Assembly: GCA_013180625.2 (NCBI GenBank)
Contig: SNVD02013305.1
Coordinates: forward strand, 372,001 to 436,000
Reading direction: 5' to 3'
Length of the DNA: 64,000 bases
Source of the DNA: Boswellia sacra
Taxonomy: Eukaryota > Streptophyta > Magnoliopsida > Sapindales > Burseraceae
Within the stretch, counting starts at the first letter, position 1, and the number at the start of each line of letters is the position of its first letter. The position numbers were made by a program, and so were the translations under genes. The notes beneath the pieces were generated by a model, which was not told the DNA's origin, did not search any database, and saw only the letters and a list, made by a program, of their open reading frames with translations. Of the stretch, positions 38,584 to 50,392 are shown in pieces.

Positions 38584-41500
38584 TCAGCTGCAAAGTTGAG
38601 AACACAGCTGTTGGAGCTGGGAAGAATCAGTAGTTGCAAGCGTGTAAAGATTGTTTTTCCCATTGGCTGTGCACGTCATATTCAGTTGATTTCCAATTTG
38701 GGTCGACTGCAGCAAGGAAATTGCATAAATATAAAAACAAGATGTCAATAATTTTCACGACCAATTGGTAAGAAGAGCCTTATGACAATTATCTTCAATA
38801 ATGTCCTGACTTTCTATAAATTTAAATCTGCATCAAATTCTCTTAGACTCCAATATTAGCACACAAGAAAGACTAGTGACAACAAATTTAGTCCGCGAAG
38901 GACAAGTGAAATGGGTTAGATTGAAGATGCCCTGTGAGAATCACATTTGCAAGTGCGCTTGCTATAGTGAAGTTAAACAAAGACAAGGGATTATATTCTA
39001 TTCGATCCCTCCATTTACTTCTTATAACTTAGCCTTCTTAGTCTAGAAAGAAGTACATGCATCCTCAAAATTCGACAATTATTTACTATGATTTTGTGAT
39101 ATTTCAGCTTCTAAAATCTCTACATTTTTTGCAATTCATGTGAAGTGAAAGCTTACTTTTTATTTCAGCATGAACAACCCAATGATTAGGTAAGTTAAAT
39201 AACAAAACGAAAGCCACAAGAAGAAGAGTATTTACATCACTTACCTGACAATACGCTTCTTGGTTTTTGCAGCTCCATAAGGAGGTTGGGACACAACTCA
39301 GATAGTGACACCAAGAACAGTGATCATTCAAGTTAGTACCCCGAAGTAGCATAACAAGGCCAAGCGTTAATCTGTCAAAATTACAATCTTCCGTTAAGAG
39401 AGTTCTCAAAAATAACAGTACTAAGCACCTAAGAAGAGTTTGAACATAGTGTTGATGACAGCATTCCAATAGTGGCTCGTTGTGTATAGTAACAATGCCT
39501 TCTCTCGATCATTTTGTATTATCAGGATAAATTGTTTTGATAGGAGTAATATTAGCATAAATTAATCATTCAAAGAAAAACATAAAATCAATTTCCAGCC
39601 AGCAAAAGTATTAGGCTCATAATAGTGTAGATATCAAAGACAAGTTTATGAGCATCTCAAACTAATACAGAAAGGTAAGTCCTACCAGGTAGCCAGTTCA
39701 TATCTATTCATCTGCCATGCACAATGCTTGTTTCATTTAAGACAATGCACTATTCAAATGTCCTTTTGCAGTTCACTACAAGTAATCAAACGAGTTACGT
39801 GAATTCAGAAGATGCAGAAATGGATTCCAAGGTCTTACCCAGCAATCAATAGAATCACCGAGATAACCCACAGTACATACTGATACGTCTTATGTTTAGA
39901 TGTGACCGTGGAGGAGGCTATATTGTATCCTGGAGGAGCATTTTTTTGGCTGACCCATCCGAACTGGGGGCGTGTCAGAAACACAAATCCAAGGAAAAAC
40001 CCACTAAGGAATCCTCCAATATGTGCAAAGTTGTCCACATGTGGAAGGATTCCCACTGCCAAGTTTATTATAATGATGAACATAAGAGTCAGCAATGCTG
40101 CTAACTGCAGAAAAAATTTCAAATGTAAGATAACTGAGACATAAGTATAGCAACCTCTGAAGAATTGAAATATTAATAAGAATCGCTGTTTAATTTGTAG
40201 CTGATTTATAACCTTATTTGCATATATAGTCCAATTTGCGATGAGCTCTGACAGCATGGCTCCCAGTAAACCAAAAAGTGCACCAGAAGCACCAACAGAT
40301 ATACGCTGTTGAATAAAAAGAGCAGACAATAAACTCCCACCAAAGCCAGATATGACATAGAGCACCCCTATTCGGACTGTAAAAGAAAAATTCCACAATA
40401 ATAGTAGAACTTCAAACCAGATAAGTATATCATTGAAGAAGTTCCACAAATAACTTCAGAAATTCTTTTCCATCCTTTTGAAAACATATTAACCAGTTTC
40501 AAACAGTTTTAATTAAAATAATAGTAATAATAATAATAATTCTTACCTTGAAACTAAGGAAACTGAATAAAAAAGAAACCAGTTAATCCAGGGACTTGCA
40601 AAACATGAATCTAAAGATATATAAAAATATGTGAAAGTATCCTAATAGCAATAAAGATGAGATACTAGATGCATACCAGAACCAAATTCTTGTTCGAGCC
40701 GAATTCCAATGAATACAAGACTCAACATATTGGCAAGTAGATGGAAAACGCCAGCACGCAACCATATACAAGACAACAGTCGCCATGCCTGGTGTCCCTT
40801 TACCACTCTAGTAACAATCAAAGCACCCATCTTCTCCAATCTGAAGAAATCAAAACATACAGGAGTAAGTTAGATAGGCAACCTTATTTTCCTATAAAAC
40901 TACTATGACCTTCACATACATATTCGAACTTCATAAATTAGCAAAAATTCTATCTTTCAGTAGCTCCAAAGCAAAAAAAAACTTCAGGAAACACAAGTCA
41001 GCAACGCATAATCAACAGCTTAGAGACGAGTATCTGGCAAATCATCCAACAAATACTGTATTCCAGTTTAGCAGTTAAAATCTATCTATTTTTAATGAAG
41101 CACTACTAAGGCTACATCATCACAAGGATAGCAATTACCAAAAGAAAATTAAAAGAACGGGCATAATGCTTGAGAAATTGATTAAATTCTTAATAGAAGA
41201 AACCTCTCATCATAAATATTTGCCAGACTGAAAATTTCCAACCAAAAAGAAAAGACAAAATCGAAACTTATTCATTCTCTGAACATGATACAAACTGAGA
41301 ACTACTCAAACTTCGAATAATGAATTGTTAGGCGCACATCGGATAGAACTCATCCTTCAAAACGGGTTTGCAAGGGAAGAGTGCCCAGCTACTTATAATC
41401 CCAATTGTAAATCTTTAGCTTAACAATGCGAAACTCAATTGAATCGATACATCAATAGCCAAAAACTCAAAATAATTAATTATCCAAAAACACTCCCAAA

Positions 41501-42102
41501 TCACAAAATCATCACAAAAGGCCAAAAACAAAATTATCATTTCCAAACTTGATATGTAAAGAGTTTCCATGATCATGCCCAGGCAGATAAATAATCAAGA
41601 AATGAAAAACAACATATAATGATTCATTATAAAGAGAGAGTGAGAGAGAAGCTTACGTGGCAGCAGAGGGTCCCAGAAGGGGATTCTCCTTCATGGGCTG
41701 AAACGAAAATCTTCCTAAAAATTTGGCCAAACAAGAAGTCGCGGAATTCTTCGGACAATTATTAACGTACATTGTAATCAGAAACAAAACTACGTTAGCC
41801 ACCACGAACCCAGGAACGAGCCAAGGTTTAAACCGCTTGAACGGCCGGAAGTCATTGAAGAGCTCCGCCTCCTCCCGCCGCCGCGCCAGATACTGCGGAT
41901 TCAGTTGCTGCGATGGCGGTGATGATGTCGATGCCCATGACGCTGATGCCCTTCTCATTGCTGCCGTTGATGTTGATATTGATGTCAATGGTGATGTATT
42001 TTGCGGAGCCTCCGCCATGGGGTGGACGGCATTGTCGGCTGTCCGTGGCGTCGTGACCACCTTGATTTCAACGGCGTCGTTTTGCAGCGTCTCCCGCCTC
42101 AT
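38584..42102 (-). CDS. Rhomboid-like intramembrane serine protease (RBL family)
   Basis: Six exons, 42102-41657, 40840-40677, 40376-40213, 40104-39839, 39371-39245 and 38706-38584, join in frame to give 429 residues. The N-terminus (1-90) is a Ser/Thr-rich cytosolic tail. A first membrane segment is at about 94-114 ([19 protein letters not shown]). The rhomboid core follows, with HLLAN (His182/Asn186), the GASG catalytic serine motif (Ser234) and the catalytic histidine in FAHIGG (His286). The C-terminus is a Cys-rich tail ([15 protein letters not shown] ... LCSQLCS) typical of the plant RBL clade. These proteases cleave single-pass membrane proteins, mainly in Golgi and other endomembranes. 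All catalytic residues are present, so this should be an active protease rather than an inactive rhomboid. Substrates are unknown. Confidence 0.93.
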
Positions 42103-44425
42103 GAACGAACGATCAAGTCAATTAACTCTCCACCGTTGATTTGAAATACAAAAAAAAAATTCAATTAAAATTAAAAAAATAAAATGAAATCTGAGTTTTT
42201 TTTTTTTTTTTCTCTCTTTTCTCTAACACCACCACATCTCCAACATCAACTACAACAACGTTAAATTTGGTCTGTTTGGGACGGGATGGGATGAAGCTTC
42301 CAACTCTTTTGTGCTTTGTGCTTCGTTTTCTTTGCCTTTTACTTGCCTTAATTTAAGCCTGTTTTTCTTTTCTTTTAATTTAATTATTTTTTGTTTTTTT
42401 AAATAAAAGGCTAATTAAGCAAAATTAAAATAATATAATATTCTGAGATACCCATTTGGTTGTTTGTTTGTCTGCTTTTGGTTACAGCATATAATTCTAT
42501 TCTTATGTTAGGACACTTTGTTAGTTATGTCAGTTAGTTGTTGGTTTTTTTAATAAATAAAATTAATTCAGAAAACTAATTTTCTCCAAGATTTTTTAAT
42601 TTTTTAATTATTGTGATTGGATGAGAGTGACGCTGGGTGGGACTAAAATTTGTAATTTGATTTTGATTGTCATTTTTTAATTTTTTTTAAAAAAAAAGGT
42701 AACAGGAGAAAGAAAGTTGAAAGGGTAAGGCGACTAGTTTTGTTTATTTATTTATTTATTTAAATGGTTTTGTCACGTGGGTTTTGTTAGAAATTAAAAA
42801 TACTAATTAAAAAGTGAAGAATTTGTAATTTTATTTATTTATTCATTGAAAAATTTTACGTTTTATATGAAAATAAGTTGTTAGGAATAGGATTTCAATA
42901 AAAAAATTTATTAAGCAAGTTCTTAAAAGATATTGTTTTATTAAAATACAGATTATCAAGCCGGCAATGAAATTTAATAATAAAACCTTGGCGTGCCCTT
43001 GAAGTTAATTTGGGGTATCGATGCTTGGAAGAATGGAAATGAATAGTTTTATCTTCTTGAAAACAACCTTCACTAAAAATCAGTAAAAGTTTAATTAATA
43101 AATTCATAATTTCTTCTCTAATGTTAAGCCTTCTAAAGCCAAGCCAAGATGATTTTATCAAAATCCATGGAGTTACATGGTTAAAGATGGTGAAGTATCA
43201 TCATGTTTGATTTAATTTTAATTGAAGAATAATTATGTTTTTTTATCAGTTGCATCTCTGAAATTGTTTATCTTTTATCAATTACATTCTTAAAAATAAT
43301 GATTTAAGAGATAAAAATAATGATTTTTATATAAGTTTAGATTTCTAATTAATTAAAAACATATGGTCGATCTCCGATTTAAACTAAACTAAAATTCGAG
43401 AATATTTATTGAAATTGTCTATATTATCTTACACATAGTTTATGCCCAATCCTTTTATGGGTTTTGTTTTGTTTTTTTGTTCTTACATATTAAGGAAAAG
43501 AGTCTTCTGTTTTGGGAAAGGGTTAGAGTGGAATTAGAATATGCTTTAATTGGCGTGGAGTCTTTGCTCTGCAAAACCAATTTGTCTCTTGCTTGGCCTA
43601 CTAACTTTTATAGTTTTCTGTTCTGTTATGTTTGAATTTTTTGGTTGGAAAAAACTTCCCCACAGCTATTGTACATGCAGCCATCATAAGTCTCGTTATT
43701 TTTAATATTTTTAATATCATTAGTCTGTGTAAAACTAATGAAGTGCTGGAGAATTTCATTTCCAGATTCTGCTCCAGCACTTCAGATACATGATTGTGTT
43801 GATTAAGACATTTTCTTAATGCTTGGATTGGAAAGACTTTACTTTTGAGTTAACCAGAATTGCAAAGATATCTATCTATGCATCAGAGATTCTGGTAGCT
43901 ATATTGTTGTAAACTGCTTTAGAGTGACCATTAATTGCAGCCATGCAGGTTTACTAGTGCACATTATTTTATTGTTGATTATTAATTCAGAAACCTAACT
44001 ATGGTGACAACATATAAAGCTAACCAACAGCTATGCCCAACACTTTTGAGAATTGCTGGTGTTTGAAGAAAGAGTTGAGCTCTTATACCTGGCAAACGAG
44101 TTATCACAGCCACATCCACATGAACATGATTTTGAATCTTTAAAGGGAATGTTGGTTCAATATCAGTCTTTTGTCAAAAGGGTCTATCACTAATCCTCAC
44201 CCCGAATCTGGAAAGTGGATTTTTATCCTAGTTTTGGGCACTTGGCATTAACTTTCATTTTCAGAAACTATGGTGTAATTTTCGATAGTGGGGGATAGTC
44301 AGAATTTTAGCTGCTTTCCTGAACAATAATCATAGCAGCCACCTTCCCTATTCTCTCTATACAATACAATGTTGACACTAGTGATATAAGAAGAGTAGAA
44401 GTTCAATGTAAATGAACAGTGTTTG
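42103..44425. other. Gene-free interval between the rhomboid gene and the copia element
   Basis: It holds the rhomboid gene's presumed leader and promoter (to about 42400) and then AT-rich DNA. The - strand ORF at 42895-43161 (88 codons) matches nothing I recognise. A perfect 12-bp inverted repeat lies at 43740-43783. Confidence 0.5.
43740..43783. repeat. Perfect 12-bp stem hairpin
   Basis: GAAGTGCTGGAG at 43740-43751 is exactly complementary to CTCCAGCACTTC at 43772-43783, with a 20-base loop. It could form a stable small hairpin in DNA or RNA. It is too short for a typical plant miRNA precursor. Confidence 0.7.
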
Positions 44426-44816
44426 TGATGAGCTCATGCATGAGTTCTAGAATTCTGCTGAGCTCATGCATGACATGCATGGCTTCCAGAATCCCTCCCA
44501 TGTGAATGCATTGAGAGTCAAATTTGTTAGGCACCTCCAATTTTGAAAATCAAAGGAAGTAGCCAAATTTGATTTGAATTTGTATGCAGAATTTTCCCTA
44601 TAAATATGGGACGAATTCTGCCTTGTTTAAGCATCACAGAGATTCCAGAGAGAGTCCAGAGTCTAAACCAGAGAGTTTAGGATTAAGAGAGAGAGCCAGG
44701 AGAGCTCCAGAAATTTTAGGGGAGTTTTTGTATAATTCTTGTACATTAATTTTCTCTGTTAATACAAGTAATTTTTCTCCCAAATTCTGTTCTGAGTTGA
44801 TCATTACATCCCAACA
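44426..44816 (+). repeat. 5' LTR of copia element
   Basis: A 391-bp repeat with TG...CA ends (TGATGAGC ... CCCAACA). A TATA box of type TATAAATA lies at 44599-44606. The U3 part contains three copies of the RY word CATGCATG. It lacks about 10 bp near the start that the 3' LTR has (one ACATGCATG unit). Confidence 0.93.
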
Positions 44817-44818
44817 AG

Positions 44819-44831
44819 TGGTATCAGAGCC
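44819..44831 (+). promoter_or_regulatory. Primer binding site of copia element
   Basis: TGGTATCAGAGCC, two bases after the 5' LTR, is the standard site for initiator tRNA-Met priming. Confidence 0.92.
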
Positions 44832-45095
44832 TCGTTGAGCTCCTGGAACGTCAGAACAGAGAGGAAAAATTCAGAGAAAATTTGTCCCCTGTTTCTGGAA
44901 AATTTCGATTTTTCGGAAAGTCATCGAATTTCGAATTTGAAGTGTCCAGTGTGTTCGTGACGTCGTCCTGATCATTCTGCAATTTTCCGGCGACCGATCC
45001 GACGTCCAGAGAAGCCGTACGCGCCGCACGCGCCTCCGACCTGGTCTGCGAGTGGGCGTCACTCGCCCCACGCGCTGCACGCGCCAAGAAGACGA

Positions 45096-45241
45096 CCACG
45101 TCATCAGCCACGTCAGCGCACTTTTCGCCACGTCAGCCGTCCACGTCAGCAGGTCGCCGCGTCAGCAAAGCCACGTTAGCGAGCCACGTGTCGACACGTC
45201 AGAGCCACGTCAGCATTGTGGACCCCACCTACCACGTCAGC
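45096..45241 (+). repeat. Array of CCACGTCAGC motifs in the copia leader
   Basis: Within 146 bp the word CCACGTCAGC occurs five times exactly, with about five one- or few-base variants (CCACGTCATC, CCGCGTCAGC, CCACGTTAGC, CCACGTGTCG, ACACGTCAGA). Its reverse complement GCTGACGTGG contains the TGACG and ACGT cores recognised by plant bZIP factors. The array sits in the untranslated leader between primer site and gag. Its regulatory role is inference. Confidence 0.75.
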
Positions 45242-45581
45242 AAAACGTTGGAAAATTTTATTTTGGCCCCTGTATTTCCGGGTAATTACATTTTGACCCC
45301 CTGAGTTTATGAAATTTACATTTCAGTCCCTAGAAAATATCAGTTTGGCCCCTGTAGTTCTGGAGAATAACTTGTGCCCCCTTTTAGTTTCTGAAATTTC
45401 AGTTTAGCCCTTAAGAAATTTCAGTTTAGTCCTTAAAGTTTCCAAGCTTAGTATTTATTGTATAAAAAGAATTTTTGAGCCCCGGAAGAGGCTATTCCAC
45501 CTAATTTGACCGTTCCGGACGTAACGGTGGGCTCAGATTTTTGAAATTCCATCTCTATTTTAGTGAATTAATTATTCTAAA

Positions 45582-46472
45582 ATGGAAGAATCATCCGGAG
45601 CCATGATAAAATTGACTGCTACAAATTACACACTATGGAGGCCCAGGATGGAGGATCTCCTTAGTTGTAAGGATCTATATGACCCTATAGAATTTGAAGG
45701 GCAGAGACCTGAGACAGAAAAAGAGGCAGAGTGGAAGAAAATTAACAGAAAATGCATCGGTCAGATCAGACAATGGATCGATCATAGTGTCTTCCACCAT
45801 GTAGCCAAAGAAACAGATGCATATACTCTATGGAAAAAATTAGAGAGTATGTATCAAGCCAAGTCAGCACGGAACAAAGCCATCCTGATGAGACGGCTTG
45901 TGAACTTGAAGTTGCGGAGCGAAACTCCTGTAGCAGAACATACAAGTGAGTTCCAGAACTTGGTGAATCAGTTGACAGCAGTCGAGTTACAGCTTGGAGA
46001 CGAAGAACAAGCACTTCTACTTCTCAGTTCCCTTCCAGATTCATGGGAGACGTTAGTGGTCTCCATCAGTAATTCAGCACCCGGAGGCAGACTTACCCTA
46101 TCAATGGTTAAGGATGCCTTAATGAACGAGGAGGCAAGAAGAAAAGATGCAGGCACCAGTCAAGATGAAGCCTATATCACAGAGAATCGAGGAAGACAGT
46201 CTCGAGGTGAAGACTGGAGAAGAGGTAGAAGCAAAAGCAGAGGCAGATCAAGGGGCAGGTCATCAGATGGGCGGAGACCCACATACAAGTGCTACAACTG
46301 TGGCAAAGAGGGACATTTGAAGAGAAATTGTCGCAGTCTTCGGAAGCAGAACCAAGAGAGTTCACAGGCACAAAGCAACGAAGAACCACGAGTTACAGTG
46401 GTAGAAGATGTAACCATCTGTGCAGAAGAGACGTGCTTCCATAGCAGACCAAGGAGTAGAATGGGTAATTGA
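45582..46472 (+). CDS. Copia gag protein
   Basis: The product is 296 residues, starting at the ATG after a leader of about 750 bases. It has a UBN2-type gag core (KLTATNYTLWRPRMEDLL, AYTLWKKLESMY, LVNLKLRSETPVAEH, LLSSLPDSWETLVV). A basic Arg/Ser-rich stretch (RGRSKSRGRSRGRSS) and one CCHC zinc knuckle (CYNCGKEGHLKRNC, about 237-250) follow. Gag packages the element RNA in cytoplasmic particles. The frame ends at 46472. The protease begins in the +1 frame, overlapping by about 50 bases. Most related elements use a single frame, so this offset is probably a mutation near 46440. Confidence 0.9.
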   Translation: MEESSGAMIKLTATNYTLWRPRMEDLLSCKDLYDPIEFEGQRPETEKEAEWKKINRKCIGQIRQWIDHSVFHHVAKETDAYTLWKKLESMYQAKSARNKAILMRRLVNLKLRSETPVAEHTSEFQNLVNQLTAVELQLGDEEQALLLLSSLPDSWETLVVSISNSAPGGRLTLSMVKDALMNEEARRKDAGTSQDEAYITENRGRQSRGEDWRRGRSKSRGRSRGRSSDGRRPTYKCYNCGKEGHLKRNCRSLRKQNQESSQAQSNEEPRVTVVEDVTICAEETCFHSRPRSRMGN

Positions 46473-48246
46473 CACAGCAGCTTCCTGCCACGTCACTCCT
46501 TGCAGAGAGATCTTCACCACGTACAAAGCAGGAGACTTTGGGATAGTGAAGATGGGTAACAACAGCACCGCCAAAATCATGGGAATTGGTGATATTCAAT
46601 TCCAAACGAACGTCGGATGCAAAATAACTTTGAAGGACGTTCGTCATGTGCCAGATCTTCGACTCAACTTGCTCTCGGTAAAAGCCTTTGATCAGCAAGG
46701 TTATGAGAGCTGCTTCACCAACGGTACATGGAAGATGTTGAAAGGGGTCATGGTGGTTGCTCGAGGTAAATTATGTGACAATCTTTACAGGACTCATGTA
46801 AAGATAAACGGAGAGAGCCTTCATGTAGTAGAGCACATGGTACCTCTAGATTTGTGGCATAAAAGGCTCGGTCACATGGGTGAAAAGGGTTTATCAACCC
46901 TTCAGAAAAAGAAGCTGATCACTGTTTCTAAGGATGCAGCGTCTCATCCTTGCGACTATTGTTTGTACGGGAAACAACGGAGGGTGTCATTCAGCTCCTC
47001 ATCAGTGAAGAAATCAAAGCTATTGGAGCTGGTACACAGTGATGTATGCGGACCTCTCGAAGTCGAGTCTTTAGGCGGTAAAAGGTATTTCTTGACCTTT
47101 ATTGATGATGCATCTCGGAAAGTGTGGGTTTATTTCCTCAGGACGAAGGATGAAGTTCTAGAGAAGTTCAAGGAGTTTCACGCCATGGTAGAACGTGAAA
47201 CGGGTAAGAAATTAAAATGCCTTCGATCAGATAACGGAGGCGAGTATACCTCTAGAGAGTTCAATGCCTACTGTCGAAGATATGGCATTCGACATGAAAG
47301 AACAGTCCCACGCACACCACAACACAATGGAGTGGCCGAGAGGATGAATCGAACCATCATGGAACGAGTCAGAAGCATGCTCAGATTGGCTAAGTTACCC
47401 AAGCCATTCTGGGGGGAGGCAGTTCGCACCGCCTGTTACTTAATCAACAGAGCACCATCGGCACCACTGAACTTCGAGATTCCAGAAAAGGTATGGTCTA
47501 ATAAAAAGCCCTCCTATAATCATTTGAAAGTGTTTGGTTGTTTAGCCTTCGTACATGTATCCAAGGAGCTCAGACAGAAGCTCGATGCAAGAACTGTTCC
47601 ATGTATCTTCATCGGTTATGGAGATGAAGAATTCGGATACAGATTATGGGATCCCAAAGAAAAGAAAGTCATCCGGAGCAGAGATGTCGTATTTCACGAA
47701 GACCAAACATATGAAGACGCTGAAAAAACAACAATATCTACAAATCCCACTAGCAGTGCCCCAGATATTGTTGCAGACTCAACACCAATTGCCACAAGAA
47801 ATGATGAAGTACCAGAAGAAGTTCCAGAAGCAGATCAGGAGGAAGAAAATGAAGAGATTGCTGAGCCGGGGGAGCCACAATCACCCATAGAAGCTGCTAT
47901 ACCTCCTGGAAATGAAGAACCTCAGCTACGACGATCTGAGCGAGGTCGGATTCCGTCGAGGAGATATCCGGAATCAGAGTACACACTGCTTACTGATGAG
48001 GGGGAGCCAGAAAGCTTTCATGAAGCTTTATCTCATCCAGACAAAGAACGATGGCTGCATGCAATGCAAGATGAGATGAATTCTCTAGAGAAGAACAAAA
48101 CTTATGAACTGGTTGAACTCCCAGACGGAAAGAAGGCACTGAAGAACAAGTGGGTATTCAAGCTCAAGAAAGATGGAACAGGAAAGGTGATAAAGCACAA
48201 AGCCCGATTGGTGGTAAAAGGATTCCTTCAGAAGAAAAGGAATTGA
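46420..48246 (+). pseudogene. Copia pol, part 1 (protease, integrase, start of RT)
   Basis: The open frame carries the aspartic protease (EWVIDTAASCHVT, D-T-A motif), the HHCC pre-integrase region (LWHKRLGHMGEKGL ... CDYCLYGK) and the integrase core. Its catalytic triad is visible in HSDVCGPLE, RSDNGGEY and HNGVAERMNR. The integrase C-terminus (PSYNHLKVFGCLAFVHV), an acidic linker and the beginning of the RT domain (ESFHEALSHPDKERWLHAM, LVVKGF) follow. The frame closes at 48246 because of a one-base expansion in an A-rich run at about 48231-48238. The rest of RT continues in another frame. Confidence 0.9.
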
Positions 48247-48247
48247 C

Positions 48248-49564
48248 TTTGATGAAATATTCTCACCGGTAGTAAAAATGTCCTCAATCCGCGTCATCCT
48301 CGGATTAACAGCAAGTCTTGATTTGGAGCTTGAACAGATGGATGTGAAGACAGCATTTCTTCATGGAGACTTGCATGAAGAAATCTACATGGAGCAGCCA
48401 GAAGGGTTCGAGGTTCCAGAAAAAGAACACCTCGTGTGCAAGCTCAAAAAGAGCTTGTATGGCCTCAAACAAGCACCAAGGCAATGGTACAAGAAGTTTG
48501 ACTCCTTCATGGTGAGTCATGGGTACAAAAGAACCGCTGCAGACCAATGCGTCTACTTTCAGAAACTTCCAGGTGGAGACTTTGTTGCATTAATGTTATA
48601 TGTGGACGACATGTTGATCGTCAGAAAAGATGCAACAAGAATAAAGCAGCTGAAGAATGAACTATCAAAAACCTTCGATATGAAGGACTTGGGACCAGCT
48701 CAGCAAATCTTGGGGATGCACATCCGTCGAGACAGAAAACAAAAGAAATTATGGCTGTCTCAAGAAAAATATGTTGAACGTGTGATCCAAAGGTTCAACA
48801 TGGATAGTGCTAAGCCAGTTAGTGTACCACTGGCTAATCATTTCAAGCTGAGCAAGAGATCATGTCCCTCATCCAAGAAAGAGATAGAGGACATGGCGTC
48901 GGTACCCTATTCTTCTGCTGTAGGAAGTTTGATGTATGCCATGGTGTGTACAAGGCCAGATATTGCTCATGCTGTCGGAGTCGTGAGCAGATTTCTTTCC
49001 AATCCAGGGAAAGAACATTGGGAGGCAGTCAAGTGGATTCTCAGATACCTTAAAGGTACTTCGAAGATATGCTTGTGTTACGGGGGAGCTGATCCAATCT
49101 TGGAAGGCTATACAGATTCAGATATGGCCAGAGAACCTGACAGTAGGAAATCTACATCAGGTTTTATTTACACTTTTGCAGGGGGAGCTGTCTCATGGCA
49201 GTCAAGACTACAGAAGTGTGTTGCACTATCCACGACAGAGGCAGAATACATTGCCGCAGCGGAAGCTGGAAAAGAAATGTTGTGGCTGAAGCGGTTTCTC
49301 CAAGAACTTGGGATTGAGCAAAAGGTATACAAAGTACACTGTGACAGTCAAAGTGCTCTGGATTTGAGCAAGAACTCAGTGTACCATTCTCGAACGAAGC
49401 ATATTGACATCCGCTATCATTGGATACGAGAGGTGATGGACAAGCAACTGTTGAAACTAGTGAAGATCCATACTAAAGAGAATCCAGCCGACATGTTAAC
49501 AAAAGTGGTCACTAGAGACAAGCTAGAACTATGCAGAGACATAGTTGGATTAGAAGCTGTCTAA
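48248..49564 (+). pseudogene. Copia pol, part 2 (reverse transcriptase and RNase H)
   Basis: The RT core resumes in the third frame at about 48248; the first ATG is at 48278. It shows QMDVKTAFLHGDLHEEIYM, LYGLKQAPRQWYKKF, the catalytic YVDDMLIV motif, KDLGPAQQILGM and SVPYSSAVGSLMYAM-like sequence. The RNase H part shows GYTDSDMA, SWQSRLQKCVALSTTEAEYIA and TKHIDIRYH. Apart from the upstream frame offset this half looks intact, including the D-D pair of the active site. Confidence 0.9.
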
Positions 49565-49595
49565 TTACTTTTGTTGTTACTCCTTTTTTCACATG

Positions 49596-49610
49596 GGATG
49601 GAGGGGGAGA
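49596..49610 (+). promoter_or_regulatory. Polypurine tract of copia element
   Basis: GGATGGAGGGGGAGA ends two bases before the 3' LTR, the expected position for plus-strand priming. Confidence 0.85.
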
Positions 49611-49612
49611 AT

Positions 49613-50013
49613 TGATGAGCTCATGCATGACATGCATGAGTTCTAGAATTCTGCTGAGCTCATGCATGACATGCATGGCTTCCAGAATCCCTCCCATGTG
49701 AATGCATTGAGAGTCAAATTTGTTAGGCACCTCCAATTTTGAAAATCAAAGGAAGTAGCCAAATTTGAGTTGAATTTGTATGCAGAATTTTCCCTATAAA
49801 TATGGGACGAATTCTGCCTTGTTTAAGCATTAGAGAGATTCCAGAGAGAGTCCAGAGTCTAAACCAGAGAGTTTAGGATTGAGAGAGAGAGCCAGGAGAG
49901 CTCCAGAAATTTTAGGGGAGTTTTTTGTATAATTCTTGTACATTAATTTTCTCTGTTAATATAAGTAATTTTTCTCCCAAATTCTGTTCTGAGTTGATCA
50001 TTACATCCCAACA
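49613..50013 (+). repeat. 3' LTR of copia element
   Basis: A 401-bp repeat, nearly identical to the 5' LTR, with TG...CA ends and a TATAAATA box at 49795-49802. It has four CATGCATG-type words near its start, one more than the 5' LTR. The target duplication GTTTG follows at 50014-50018. Confidence 0.93.
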
Positions 50014-50392
50014 GTTTGGGGATGGAAAACTTCTAAGAAACCACTTATTTTCAGTTCAATACGTCTTCTCATGTGCAAAAGTCTCATATTTCTTATCTTT
50101 ATAGGGGGATGACAGCTCACATGTCTTTTGCACGTGCCCTATATAACACTGTAGAGGGATCCGAACACTTGAATTTTGAATATGATACCACGTTGAGAAA
50201 TTACTCTATCCAAAAGCACAAGCTAATAAGTCCCAATTACAGTATTTAAGTTATTTTTATTTTAATAAAAGTCATATGGAGGGGTTTTGTGTGAAATGAT
50301 AATGGTAACCAAAGATTTATTGAAGAACCAAATCAAAAGTCGATTTCTTAGCTAATCAACAAGCGTACTTGATGTTCACTCATTCAAGTTGC

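Larger units (their letters stand above)
44426..50013 (+). mobile_element. Full-length Ty1/copia retrotransposon (Tork/Tnt1-like), frame-broken
   Basis: All structural parts are present: 5' LTR (44426-44816), tRNA-Met primer site, long leader, gag, protease, integrase, reverse transcriptase/RNase H, polypurine tract and 3' LTR (49613-50013). The 5-bp target duplication GTTTG lies at 44421-44425 and 50014-50018. The domain order protease-integrase-RT and the GWV/EWV-I-D-T-A-A-S-C-H protease type place it in Ty1/copia near Tnt1/Tork. By eye the LTRs differ at about five bases plus two small indels, so the insertion is fairly young. Two single-nucleotide frame offsets separate gag from pol and split pol just before the RT core. 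This copy cannot make one continuous polyprotein. Confidence 0.93.

Noticed and set aside
47555..47890. ORFs in other frames inside the copia pol region
   Set aside because: Shadows of the pol frame with no domains.
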